From Aquatica leii (lineage: Eukaryota; Arthropoda; Insecta; Coleoptera; Lampyridae), in assembly GCA_035610365.1 (NCBI GenBank), contig CM069433.1:193386760-193450759 (forward strand): 64,000 nt of DNA, given 5' to 3'. Below the pieces are notes generated by a model. That model did not search any database, had not been told where the DNA came from, and saw only the letters and a program-made list of their open reading frames with translations. Position numbers and translations under genes: made by a program. Positions 23,291 through 36,050 of this stretch are shown here, one piece after another (position 1 is the first letter of the stretch; each line of letters starts with the position of its first letter).

Positions 23291-25612
23291 TTGGTGGTAA
23301 TTTTCACGCTGTCACAGTCTAGGTATAGTGACACTCTCAAAACACGTTAAACAAAAAAACCACAAGAGATAACAATATTAAAATTAACTAAGACTCGCAC
23401 GAAATACACACGATAGTGCAGTAGCAGAAACAAAAAAAAAGCCAGATATACGCCATTACCACTTAATCCATTTAAATAAAACTTACTACCTCTGAGTAGC
23501 TAAACCTTCCTGCCAAGTTTGATCACAAAATTCCCACCCCTTCTTGATGTCGCAATTTCCATGTCAGAGAGTATAATATACCAGAATTAAGACCGTGTTA
23601 GAATAGAAACGTTTTGTTTACGTTAACAAGAGTAAACTCTAAGTTGAATAACGTTGACAATTTCGGTTACCAGTTTTATGCACTCTAATCCCCAAAGACG
23701 TTTTTATTACTACAGTCCCGAACTTTCCGAATTCCATATCATTAGGAATTGTGCTGCGTTTGTGGCACTAACCGTAAGTCTATAAATTTTTTATGGCACT
23801 CCAATTTTAGAATTTTGAGCTTTTTCTTATAGTACTGTATTATTGCTGTCTTGTGCCAAAAACGCAAGATCGATAACATGTATAGAAATTAAGAAAACTT
23901 AAAAAAATTAAATTGAGGCAGCCAATTTTTTTCGCACAACTCGATATTTATTTTCATTTAATAAAGGAAAAAAATGTCAAACATCAAACAGGAAACAATA
24001 AATAACCACGTCAATGCTTTTTGATAGCACAACAATAAAACGACTAAAAACGTAAAATAGTTGCAGGGGTTGGAAAAAATTTGACCAAAAAATGGGTTGT
24101 GCTAAACAAATATAATATCTATTCTTTACGACAAAATGAGCTCAACTTAATGTTTTTTCTCAAGAAAACTGTTTTGGAAAGTACAAATCGATAATTTTTG
24201 AATCGTGAGAAGAAATTAAAGTTTACAAATTGTGCTGACTTGTGCTAATTCAATACTACCAAAATACTACTAAGAAGTAGCAAAAAGTGTAAAACTAGTT
24301 GTAGGGGTCGACAAAAAAAATGACTAAAAGGAGTGATCCACCACGTTTTTAAAATTCTTACAGTTGTGTCGGATGGTATTAGTGTACTTGAGCACATTTT
24401 TGCTACTCATGTCAGTAAAAAGACATTTAGAGGTTTCCTAACTGCATAATATAACAAAAGCTTGTAGACTACCTACCAAAAAAATTGATTTTGTTTGGAC
24501 AAAAGTGCAACTCTACCATAATTTCCTTTTTATTTATTTTCTGAATTCTATACTTACATACTTTTTTTTTTAATTTTCTTGAATATGATTTGATTAAAAA
24601 AAATGTGATGTAAGAACTCTAGTTACATCAAAAGGTAACGTGAAAAAACTTGAAATCTAAGGTTTCTGTTGATAAATTTACTAACAAACTAATTTAAACT
24701 TTTCCAGAAAGGTTATTCCAAAACTCAAAAAATTTAAATAATTTTTTTTCTAAAAACGCTTTAGTAACGTGCCTTTATAGCAATCAGATAACATTGGTTA
24801 AATACTAATATACATTTTTTTTACAAAACTCGAGGGATTCAAATCACATTCTTTCTTCAACGCCAAATCATAACAATCACGGTAATTTTTCCACTTATTT
24901 TCTCGGTAAAATATCTAAAAAAAACTGCGGAACCAATTAACAGTTCGTGCAATTAAACATAACAAATTGAATATGCAACAAAAGCATTTATTAGTCGAAA
25001 CAAATTCGAATTTCAAAGGACACGTTTTCCTTATATTGCTGCTAAGCGTGTGTATTTTATTTCCGCTATTTATACTGTTTCAAAAAGTTTGCATCAGCCA
25101 TTTGTGTAAATTAGACTTTCAAAATTTTCAGTTTGATCTTATATTTTTCCCTTTAGTATAGAATCTAAGTACGCTATGTCGCCTTGCAATAAAATTAATG
25201 TTTCAGAATCTAATCAGTCTCATTACGTTAACCACTGTACTAAAAATTAACGAAATGATTTATAGATACCATACTGAAGAACATAAATGCAAATTCTCAC
25301 TGTCGATCAAAAATTGGAAGAATACCAGAAACAGTAACCCAATCAATACTACCACCACTTTCGTAGTAAGGACAACCAAAATTTTTAAACTGAAGCACTC
25401 TTTGTGAAGCACTTCAAATCATTATTTATATGAGAATATAATAGCTTGAGTTATAAACAAATTGCAAGCATAAAAACCTGCGCCAGTATCAAATTTCTTC
25501 ATCAAATACTTTGAAATGATTTTTAATACTCGATACAATGTATTTTATTTATATTGTAATCAGAAGCGTCTATAAAAAATTCAAAAATAATTATGTTTTG
25601 TCACTGTCTTAC
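23291..25612. other. sim intron 3' of exon 1, nothing recognised
   Basis: AT-rich. Scattered TTGTGCTAATT-like words resemble the satellite core but no array is formed. Frames at 24967-25161 and 25198-25407 look like chance. Confidence 0.45.
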
Positions 25613-25649
25613 CTGCTTCGTTTTCTAACAAAGCTAAAGGGTCTTGCAT
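25613..25649 (-). CDS. sim: single-minded, first coding exon (37 nt)
   Basis: The ATG at 25649 is preceded by AACAAA, a good insect start context, and opens MQDPLALLENEA. It ends at a strong donor, GCAG|GTAAGA (phase 1). Joining it to the bHLH exon gives [26 protein letters not shown] with no stop and a matching phase. The intron would be 17,747 bp. The link rests on phase, frame and splice signals, not on a known protein, so it is an inference. The alternative is translation only from the MKEKSK methionine at 7842, as in vertebrate SIM proteins. Confidence 0.65.
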
Positions 25650-25740
25650 TTTGTTTATATTTAAAAAAATTGCACAAGCACACAAAGTCAACTTGATACG
25701 ATTAATAATGAACGATGTACTACACTTCACTGCTTTCCTG
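25650..25740 (-). promoter_or_regulatory. sim: candidate sim 5' UTR segment with splice acceptor
   Basis: On the minus strand a pyrimidine-rich tract ending TTTCAG (AG at 25739-25738) lies 88 bases upstream of the exon-1 ATG. It could be the acceptor of a 5' UTR exon, 25737-25650. No transcription start was identified. Confidence 0.3.
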
Positions 25741-28149
25741 AAATGGAAGCAGCCTGTTATGTTTGTAATTAATTGTCAAATTGTTTTCCAAACATAAGAA
25801 GTTCGTGCTGACCTAGGATACTCCGGAAGGTTTCATTATGCTGACCTTGGTTTTTTTATATTAAATGTTATCGTTTTCATAAACTTGAGATTGTTCATCG
25901 CTTTTTTGTTGTTTATCGCTTTATTAACAACAATTAGTTTTGCTAAACACAAACATATAAACAGAAAAGTGACCAAAACCTACGACGAATCGATGGCTGA
26001 AACAAAGAACACTTCAGCAATTACCACTTTTAATAGAAAAATGTATTTTTAATACACTAAAGAATGGCAAGGTTGCTTTTTTAGAAAAGCATTTGCTAAT
26101 ATGCACTTTTAAATAATCCTCGGAAAGTAGGCTATGGGAATTTACATTTTCAAGAATTTTTCACGGGTTTCACGTACACGTGCCTACATCAGCATTTTTT
26201 CTTCAAATAATGAGTAATATTGCCATTTTACATTGTGATAGTCACGATCATGGCACACTATGATTAATAATAGATAAAAACTTGTTAAAAGAACGATAAT
26301 GTTATTCTTGTAAGATTGAATGGAACGGCGAATTGGTACACGATGTATAATAAAAGTAATAAGTGTAAGTGCCCTTATAGCAAATCTGCACGTCGATAAT
26401 CCGCGGAAACGACCACTTGGGGTAGCAGTAGGCAGCTTTGTGTAGAATTAACAACAGCGCTTTTCTCCTCTACATTCCCCCAATTGGTATTACCGCCCTT
26501 CTTAAATAAACGATTGTTTATGTATGTAAGCTTGCGTATCCTCTCGCAAATGAAATAAATAACAAAATCTTAACTATGCAAATAGTGGCGGATGTGGTCT
26601 TAAATAAACATAGGATATAAGGGGAATTTTGAGCGATTTCATTGTTTTTCAGATTTATTCGGATCGATTTGGTGTCGTACATATTCAAGTCATTCAATTT
26701 TCTTTATAGTATGTATTACAAGAATAATTCTAATTTGTTTTTTTCGTTCCTTGTAATCATAATCCTTACCTGGTGTCTCGTCCACAAAATGAACCGCCAG
26801 ACTTATACATTTTGGATCAATTCAACGACAGATTCTGACTAAACTAGTTTTAAATTATCTGACTCTTCAAAAGAGGTCATTTTGAATTAGCTGAGAGTAC
26901 CAACAATTTTAATTCCAAGTTAAAAGGCAATTTATTGATAAGAACACGTAAAAACCAGTGTTTGAACTTCTGAAGAATTACTCAGGGAGCTATTCTCGAT
27001 GGTATTTAGCATACCTCTATGTGCCCATTGCAGCGTATTTTCTCAGTATCCTTTTCTAGTGTCTCTAGAGCCATCATACTTCAAAAAACATAGATCTTCC
27101 ATTTTTAGTAGCTGCTAATCATTATCAGAAAGCATTTGCAGTAATATGACACATTTTGAAAGCCTCAGAATGACTGACAGTCAATAGAAAGTGTTGTAAC
27201 ATTAAGTTTCTGATATTTGATAGTTTTTATACTTACAAAATACCCAAAAGACATTATAGCTTTGAGTCATCTGCCAGTTGATTCGCTTTTACATTACGTT
27301 TATTGTTGCATCCTTTAAACTTAACGAATTCAAGAACGTTGCTTATACAGTTCTACCAGAAGCTTACCAACATCAACACTAGGAAAAATAATCAGAAACT
27401 CTGATGTCTCAAAAAACAACCGAACTAAACTAACACAGATAAATGGTGACGAGAACGACATTGCAATAGTACGAAGAACTAAGGGTGAGATAAAGAATTC
27501 CAGTTACAAGATCTGGAAATAAATTAATAAACTGAAGTCTGGACAGCATTAGATTTTTCATCACATACATCGACATAGTCTGGTGATCTTCAGTGTCCAC
27601 TCTTCTTCTTTTGTTATCAGATGTGATTGAAAATGTATTTTATATAACTGTTGTACTAGTGTAAACAACGCAGAAAAACTACAGGAATTTGGTGCAGTCT
27701 TTGCAAGAAACCTTTTGGATTTAATTTAATGGGAGTCAATGGATCTAAATTCTGTCCAAATTTAAAATTTTTTTGCAATTAGGTAAGCCTTGGTTTGCAC
27801 TATAGAATGTATGCAATTTTCTGGTAAGAGCTAAATAATGATGAAGAACATTGACCAAAACGTAAACTTATCCCAGATGACGATTTCGTATCTGCAGAAA
27901 AAAAATGTCGATTATAGCTAAACAATTTTTGAACTTCCGCTGCTGTGACTTTTTGAACAAAAGAATTTTAACCAAGCGAATATAACGGAACCATTGTCTG
28001 TGGAAGTGTTTACTGCCGAAAAATAAGATATTTCAAGTGATTTAAAGAGATTTTTAATTTGGTGTCTGAAGTTCTTGAAACAAATGGACTATATGATGCA
28101 ACAAAATTAACTGTAAAAGGATTGGTTCGGATCTTTAATGTTTTAAATA
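25741..28149. other. sim upstream region, no gene seen
   Basis: Upstream of exon 1 on the minus strand. It holds the E-box/midline site pair at 26171-26182. Frames of about 60 codons here have no recognisable domain. The sim promoter probably lies in or near this stretch. Confidence 0.4.
26171..26182. promoter_or_regulatory. candidate Sim:Tango (CNS midline) and CACGTG sites
   Basis: The 12-base string holds GTACGTG on the minus strand, matching the CNS midline element ACGTG core with a preceding T, and an overlapping palindromic CACGTG. It lies about 520 bp upstream of the sim start codon. Fly sim is known to be autoregulated through such sites. Function here is inferred from the match only. 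Confidence 0.35.
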
Positions 28150-31100
28150 AAATTCCTCTGTAATAAACTGTGCTCGTTTTATGCTAAATTGCGCCATTGT
28201 AATTTTTAACCGTGTTCATTTTTAAACTGGTAAAAACATTAAAACAAATCCGGGAGCAAACTTAATTATTAGCCCCACGTTATCTTTTCAAATTTTTGTA
28301 ATATATTTTGCTTTTCAAATGCCCGTATTACACTTGGCAATAATTGAACGTGCAATTGCAATTCGCAATAAATTTTAGTAATATTGGCTAGTGTAAGTCA
28401 GAAATTGCAGCTGTAACGCGTTCCTGCAATTCAGTTTATTCAATTAGACCATATTCTAATTTGCGAAAAAATATTTTTGTTGAAGTTACTTGCTATAATT
28501 TATTGATAATTGCAATTGCACGTGCAATTATTGCCAAATATAATACGGGCATCATTGTGCATGATTTGTGCTAAATTGTGCCACTATTTAATTTAATTGA
28601 ACTCATTTTCAAATTGGTAAAAAAATTTAATTAAATATGGAGACCAACTTAACCATCAACCCCCTGTTTTTTATAAAATTTTTTGGTTACCTTGATCGTT
28701 TTGTGCTAATATTAAATTAATTCAATTGTGCAATTGTAATTTTGAACTGTGCTCGTTACTAAGCTAGTAAAAAAATTAAAACAAATCTGACAGAGACCTT
28801 AATTATTAGCCCCACGTTCTTTTCAAATTTTTTGTAATATATTTTGCTTTTCTCAGTGTGCATGTTTTGTGCTAAAATTAAATTGTGCAATTGCAATTTT
28901 TAACTGTGCTCATTTCTAATCTAGTAAAAAAATTAAAACAGACCTGATACAAAACTTAATTATTAGCCCAATGTTTTCTTTTCAATTTTTTGCAATATTT
29001 GTTGCTTTTCTTGTGCTTGTTTTGTGCTCAATTTTGCCACTATTTCATTTTCAAATTGGTAAAAACATTAAAACAAATATAGGAACTTGCTCAACCTTCA
29101 ACTCCCATCCTCCCTGTTCTCTATTCAATTTTTTGGTTGCCTAATTGTGCTCGTTTTGTGCTAATATTAAATTCAATTGTGCAATTGTAATTTTTAACTG
29201 TGCTTATTTCTAAGCTAGTAAAAAATTAACACAAATCTAACAGAAACCCTAATTATTAGCCCCACGTTTTCTGTTCAAATTTTTTGTAATATATTTTGCT
29301 TTCCTCATTGTGCTTGTTTTGTGCTAAATCGTGCCACTGTTTAATTTAATTGAAATCATTTTCAAATTGGTAAAAAAATTCAATCAAATATAATGGATAA
29401 CTTAACCATCAACCCCTTGTTTTCTATTCAATTTTTTGGTTGCTAATAACGCTCGTTTTGTACTAATATTAAATTCAGTTGTGCAATTGTAATTTTGAAT
29501 TGTGCCGATTATTAAACTGGTAAAAAAGATTAAAACAAATCCGTTAGTAAACTTAATTATTAGTCTCACGTTTTCTTTTCAAATTTTTTGTAATGTATTT
29601 TGCTTTTCTCATTGTGCTTATGTTGTACTAAATTGTGCCACTATTTAATTTAATTAAACTCATTTTTAAATTGGTAAAAAAATCAATTAAATATGGAGAC
29701 TAACTTAACCATCAACCCCCTGTTTTCTATACAATTTTTTGGTTGCCTAATTGTGCTCGTTTTGTGCTAATGTTAAATTCAATTGTGCAATTGTAATTTT
29801 AAAACCTGCTGATTTTTAAACTGGTAAAAAAAGTTAAAACAAATCCGTCAGCAAACTTAATTATTAGACCTACGTTTTCTTTTCAATTTTTTTTGTAATG
29901 TACTTTGCTTTTCTCATTTTGCTTGTTTTGTGCTAAATTGTGCGCCTATTTAATTTAATTGAACTCATTTTCAAATTAGTAAAAACGTTAAAACAAATAT
30001 AAGAACAAGCGTAGCCTTCAACCCCCATCCTCCTCGTTCTCTATTCAATTTTTTGATTTCCTAATTGTGCTTGTTTTGTGCTAATATTAAATTCAACTGT
30101 GCAATTGTAATTTTGAATTGTGCCGATTTTATTTCTGATAAAAAGTATTAAAACAAAACAGTCAGTAAACTAAATTATTAGTCTCATATTTGTTTTTCAA
30201 ATTTTTTGTAATATATTTACCTTTTTTCATTGTGCTTGTTTTGTGATAAATTGTGCCACTATTTCATTTAATTGAACTCATTTTCAAATTGGTAAAATAT
30301 AGGAACTAACTTAACCTTCAACCCCCATCCTCCCCGTTCTCTATTTAATTTTTTTGTTGTCTACTTGTGCTCGTTCTGTGCTAATATTAAATTCAATTGT
30401 GCAATTGTAATTTTGAATTGTGCTGATTTTTAAACTGGTAAAAAAAATTAAAACAAATTCGCCAGCAAACTTAATTATGTGCCCAACGTTTTCTTTAATT
30501 TTTGTTAAATTTAATTCAATTCATTTTCAAATTAGTAACAAATTCAATCAAATATGGGGGTCAACTTAATCCATCAACCGCCCGTTATCTATTCAATTTG
30601 TTGGTTGCCTAATTGTGCTCGTTTTCTGCTAATATAAAATTTAATTGTGCAATTTTAATTTTTAACTGTTCTCATTTTTAAAATGGTAAAAAAGTAAAAC
30701 AAATCCGGCAGCAAACTTAATTATTGACCCCACGTTTTCTTTTCAAATGTTTTACAATATTTTTGTTCTCATTGGGCCACTGTTAAATTTAATTGAACTT
30801 ATTTTCAAATTGCTAAAAAAATTAAAACAAATATGGGAGTTAACTTAACTATCGACCCGCCGTTTTCTATGGTTGCCTAATTGTGATCGTTTTGTGCTAA
30901 TATTAAATTCAATTGTGCAATTGTAATATTGAATTGTGCTGAATTTTTAGACTGGAAAAAAAATTAAAACAAATCCGTAAACAAACTTGAACTCATTTTC
31001 AAATTGGTAAAAACGTTAAAACAAATATAGGAACAAGCGTAGCCTTCAACCCCCATCCTCCCCGTTCTCTATTCAATTTTTTGGTTGCCTAATTGTGCTT

Positions 31101-34100
31101 GTTTTGTGCTAATAATAAATTCAATTGTGCAATTGTAATTTTGAATTGTGTCGATTTTAATCCTGATAAAAAGTATTAAAACAAAACAGTAAGTAAACTT
31201 AATTATTAGTCTCATATTTGTTTTTCGATTTTTTTGTAATATATTTTGCTTTTCTCATTGTGCTTGTTTTGTGCTAAATTGTGCCACTATTTAATTTAAT
31301 TGAAATCATTTTCAAATTGGTAAAAAAAATTCAATCAAATATGGAGGCTAACTTAACCATCAACCCCTTGTTTTCTATTCAATTTTTTGGTTGCTAAAAA
31401 TGCTCGTTTTGTACTAATATTAAATTCACGTTTCCTTTTCAAATTTTTTGTAATATATTTTGCTTTTCTCATTGTGCTTATGTAGTACTAAATTGTGCCA
31501 CAATTCAATTTAATTGAACTCATTTTCAAATTGGCAAAAACGTTAAAACAAATATAGAATCAAGCGTAGCCTTCAACCCCCATCCTCTATTCAATTTTTT
31601 GGTTGCCTAATTGTGCTTGTTTTGTGCTAATATTACAATTGTGCAATTGTAATTTTGAATTGTGCCGATTTTAATCCTGATAAAAAGTATTAAAACAAAA
31701 CAGTCAGTAAACTTAATTATTAGTCTCATATTTGTTTTTATAATTTTTTGTAATATATTTTCCTTTTTTCATTGTGCTTATTTTGTGCTAAATTGTGCCA
31801 CTATTTTATTTAATTGAACTCATTTTCAAATTGGTAAAATATAGGAATTAACGTAACCTTCAACCCCCATCCTCCCCGTTCTCTATTCAATTTTTTAGTT
31901 GTCTAATTGTGCTCGTTTTGTGGTAGTATTAAATTGAGCTGTGCACTTTGTGTCCATTTTTAAACTAGTAAAAAAATTAAAACAAATCTGACAGCAAACT
32001 TAATTATTTGCAAACGTTTTCTTTTCCATTTTTTCGCAATATTTTTTGCGTTTTGCATTGTGTTCGTTTTGTGCTAAATTGTGTTACTATTTTATTTACT
32101 TGAACTCATTTTCAAATTGATAAAAAAATTCAATCAAATATGGGAGCTAACTATTCAATTTTTTCGTTGCCTAATTGTGCTCGTTTTGTGCTAATATTAA
32201 ATTTAATTGTGCAATTGTAATTTTGAATTGTGCTGATTTTTAAACTGGTAAAAAAAATTAAAACAAATCCGTCAGCAAACTTAAGTATGTGCCCAACGTT
32301 TTCTTTAATTTCTGTTAAATTTAATTCAACTCATTTTCAAATTAGTGACAAATTCAATGAAATATGGGGGCCAACTTAATCCATCAACCACCCGTTATCT
32401 ATTCAATTTTTTGGTTGCCTAATTGTGCTCGTTTTCCGCTAATATAAAATTTAATTGTGCAATTTTAGTTTTTGACTGTTCTCATATTTGCAATGGTAAA
32501 AAAATAAAACAAATCCGGCAACAAACTTAATTATTGACCCCACGTTTTCTTTTCAAATTTTTTACAATATTTTTTTTCTCATTGGGCCACTGTTAAATTT
32601 AATTGAACTTATTTTCAAACTGATAAAAAAATTAAAACAAATATGGGAGCTAACTTAACCATCGACCCGCTGTTTTCTATACAATTTTTGTGATCGTTTT
32701 GTGCTAATATTAAATTCAATTGTGCAATTGTAATTTTGAATTGTGCTGATTTTTAAACTGGAAAAAAATTTAAAACAAATCCGTAAGCAAACTTAATTAT
32801 TAGACCCACGTTTTCTTTTCAATTTTTTTTGTAATGTATTTTGCTTTTCTCATTGTGTTTTTTTTGTGCTAAATTGTGCCACTATTTCATTTAATTAAAC
32901 TCATTTTCAAATTGGTGAAATATAGGAACTAACTTAACCTTCAACCCCCATCTTCCCCGCTCTCTATTCAATTTTTTGATTGCCTAATTGTGCTCGTTTT
33001 GTGCTAATATTAAATTGAACTGTGCACTTGGAATCTTTGTGTTCATTTTTAAACTATTAAAAAAATCTGACAGCAAATTTAATCATTTGCCAAACGTATT
33101 CTTTTCAATTTTTTCGCAATATTTTTTGCGTTTTGCATTGTGCTCGTTTTGTGCTAAATTGTGCCACAATTTTATTTACTTGAACTCATTTTCAAATTGA
33201 TAAAAAAATTCAATCAAATATGGGAGCTAACTATTCAATGTTTTGGTTGCCTAATTGTGCTCGTTTTGTGCTATTATATTCAATTGTGCAATTGTAATTT
33301 TCAACTGTGCTCATTTTTAAACTAGTAATTAAATTAAAACAAATCTGACAGTGAACTTAATTATTGGCCCCACGTTTACTTTTCAAATTTTTTTTCTCAT
33401 TGTGCCACTGTTACATTTAATTGAACTCATTTTCAAATTAGTAAAAAAAATCAATCAAATATGGGGGCCAACTTAATCCATCAATCACCCGTTATCTATT
33501 AAATTTTTTCGTTGCCTAATTGTGCTCGTTTTGTGCTAATATTAAATTTAATTGAGCAATTGTAATTTTGAACTGTGCTGATTTTTAAACTGGTAAAAAG
33601 ATTAAAACAAATCCGTCAGCAAACTTAATTATTAGTCCCACATTTTCTTTCCAATTTTTTTTTGCTAAATTGTGCCACTATTTACTTTAATTAAACTTAT
33701 TTTCAAATTGGTAAAAACATTGAAACAAATATAGGAACTAGCTTAACCTTATTTATTATTAAATTTGACAGAAAACTTAATTATTAGCTCAACGTTTTCT
33801 TATCAATTTTTTTGCAATATTGTTGCTTTTTTCGTTGTGCTTGTTTTGTGCTAAATTCTGTTAGAATTAAATTTAATTGAACTCATTTTCAAATTAGTAA
33901 AAAAATTAAATTAAATATGGAGGGTAACGTAACAATCAAATCAATTCTCCCGTTCTGTATTCAAATTTTTGGTTGTCTATTTGTGCTAATATAAAATTCA
34001 ATTGTGCAATTATAACTGTGCTCGTATTCAATCTGGTAAAAAAGTTAAAATAAATTTTATTTTTTTACAATATATTTTGCTTGTCTAATTGTGTTCGTTT

Positions 34101-34270
34101 TGTGCTAAAATTAAATTTGAATAACTCATTTTTAAAATGATAAAAATACAAATCCATGACATTGTTTGATTTGTCCTTGTTTTGTATTGAATTGTCCTTA
34201 TAATATAATACAATTATGACGGTAAAACAATTCAATCAAATCCGAGTGCTGATTTGACCGCTAATTCTCA
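28150..34270 (+). repeat. satellite array B with two-part higher-order unit
   Basis: Same core as array A (TTGTGCTCGTTTTGTGCTAA), all in one orientation. Core spacing alternates about 163-165 and 139 bp where measured (29149, 29312, 29451, 29616, 29755), a dimeric unit of about 304 bp. One half carries CTATTCAATTTTTTGGTTGC before the core and TTCAATTGTGCAATTGTAAT after it. The other half carries CACGTTTTCTTTTCAAATTT before the core and AAATTGTGCCACTATTT after it. From the spacing I estimate some 40 half-units. It is interrupted by a foldback element at 28321-28550. No coding sequence. Confidence 0.88.
28321..28550. mobile_element. 230-bp foldback MITE inside the satellite
   Basis: The ends are inverted repeats of about 45-60 bp, beginning GCCCGTATTA and ending TAATACGGGC, each with GGCAATAATTG, CGTGCAATTGCAATT and CAATAAATT. 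An AT dinucleotide flanks both ends. The sequence breaks a satellite unit. It has no coding capacity. Superfamily uncertain. Confidence 0.8.
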
Positions 34271-34832
34271 GTTTTTAAAACTGAATAATAAAATAATTAA
34301 ATATAAAACAAGGAGCTGATCGCATTTGTTTAAATTTTTTTACTAATTTAAAGACAAACACAATTCAATAAGTAATTTAAAACTATTATAATAAAAATTA
34401 AAAAACCGAGGGCTGTTTTTATTATTTATTCCAATGGTTGTACCGAAAAAATTGCCATGGTGGTGTTCACATTTGCTTAGAACTAATTAGAGAAATTCAA
34501 AGAAAAATCAGTGTTTGTACTTTTATGTCTAAACAGCAAAACAAACTCGACGAATACAAAATAAACACGTTAATTAACAGTCTAAATAACAATGAATGTA
34601 AAAATAGAAGTCGTAAATGCGACGCGAACTAATATTTAGCAATAACAATAACAATAATAAAGACTAACTGGAAACAATTAAATCCAGGATTTATACAACC
34701 GAGTTGAAATAAAAATACGAAAAATGTTTGTGCATTATAAAGAATAAACGGTAAAGTCAAAACACCTGTGCCTTAATGACCGTAACGTATTATTTTTGAA
34801 TTTACAACCAGACGATGGCTTTTGTCCACTAC

Positions 34833-34841
34833 GTTCCCACA
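34833..34841 (-). promoter_or_regulatory. candidate Su(H)/CSL site
   Basis: The minus strand reads TGTGGGAAC, a full match to the YGTGRGAAM consensus. Fly sim is driven by Notch through Su(H) in mesectoderm. A few such matches are expected by chance in a window this size. Confidence 0.2.
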
Positions 34842-36030
34842 CTAAGCATCATCGACCCTTACACGGAGACCGACGACACTAAAATTACACGCTTATATAT
34901 TTTTCATTTATTTAAAATCGCTTTGTTCTTTTGCTATATGCATTACTTTGTTTATAATAAGAAAAATTAAAACCCAATCGAGGTGCGTTGAATTTCAAGT
35001 TTATTTAACTCACGACCAGGTGTTATTTAAGGGCATTGACGATTTTCATTAACACTTTGACAAGAAAACGAGCACGAATAAATCCAACATTTCTATATTT
35101 TGTCATTCGAGAAGAGCAGCCGCGTATATAAAATCTAAATTTAAAATTTTGTTGGAAAATGGTGTAGTTTAGAGAGAGGGTTGGCATTACTGGTAGGTAA
35201 GGGTGCTAATGATGCGAATGAATAACGATGAGCGTGACGGAATGCAAGTTGGGGAAAAGTTTTGTGGGGTGATAACGTTGGAAAAATCCTTTTTACAATA
35301 TTTACAATTTATTTTTTCGAGATTTTTGTACATTAAAATGTCGTTTTTATCTTTAGCTACTGTTTAACGCTTACGGTAGCAAACTGCTAGGATAACCAAT
35401 ACGAAATTCGAAAAAAATTTTATTGACGATAAAATCACTATTAGTGCGCCATTAAAATTTTGAAAACAGTTACCTAAAATTGTATGTTACGATTTTTGAA
35501 AAGCAATTGTTACAGAATAATATAAACCCCTTCTGAAACGACGAAGAATCATCTAGTGGAAAACCAATAAATTATTGCTAAAACATAAGACAGAAAGGGA
35601 ATAATTAAGAGTCGTACCAATCTGATAAAACGAATTATAAAAAAGCTAAAGAAAAATCAGAAACCGTAATAAATAATCAAAAAATTATGTACAAAATTTT
35701 GCAGATTTTTTTTTCACCAAGTACTCCAATATTTTACGAGGAATAAAATGCTATAAAATACTGCGGTGGCCGAACAATAAAACGAAGTTTAAATTTGGTT
35801 TTATCGATTTAAGAGGTCAACAGCATCAAACTATTTTTGAAACGTAGTCACATCAAATACGAAATAATGAATGAAATATAATAGTTAAATATACCAATTA
35901 TAACTTATTGGTTCCCTCTAGCCCCCGATACAAATTAATTTATTTTTTAAGAAAATGTAATTAGTATAAATACTAAAAGTTAATAAAGTTTTTTTGTCGA
36001 ATGGACGGACGATTGATGTCACCCAGTCGG

Positions 36031-36050
36031 ACACGCTTCGTAAAGCGTGT
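36031..36050. repeat. short perfect inverted repeat
   Basis: ACACGCTT and AAGCGTGT separated by four bases. Could be a dimeric factor site or chance. Confidence 0.4.

Noticed and set aside
24967-25161. 64-codon frame next to the sim first exon, considered as an alternative exon
   Set aside because: Wrong strand for sim, low-complexity hydrophobic content, no splice signals in phase.
28150-34270. Regularly spaced repeats that might suggest a CRISPR-like array
   Set aside because: The whole unit is repeated, not just short repeats with unique spacers, and the genome is eukaryotic. It is a satellite.
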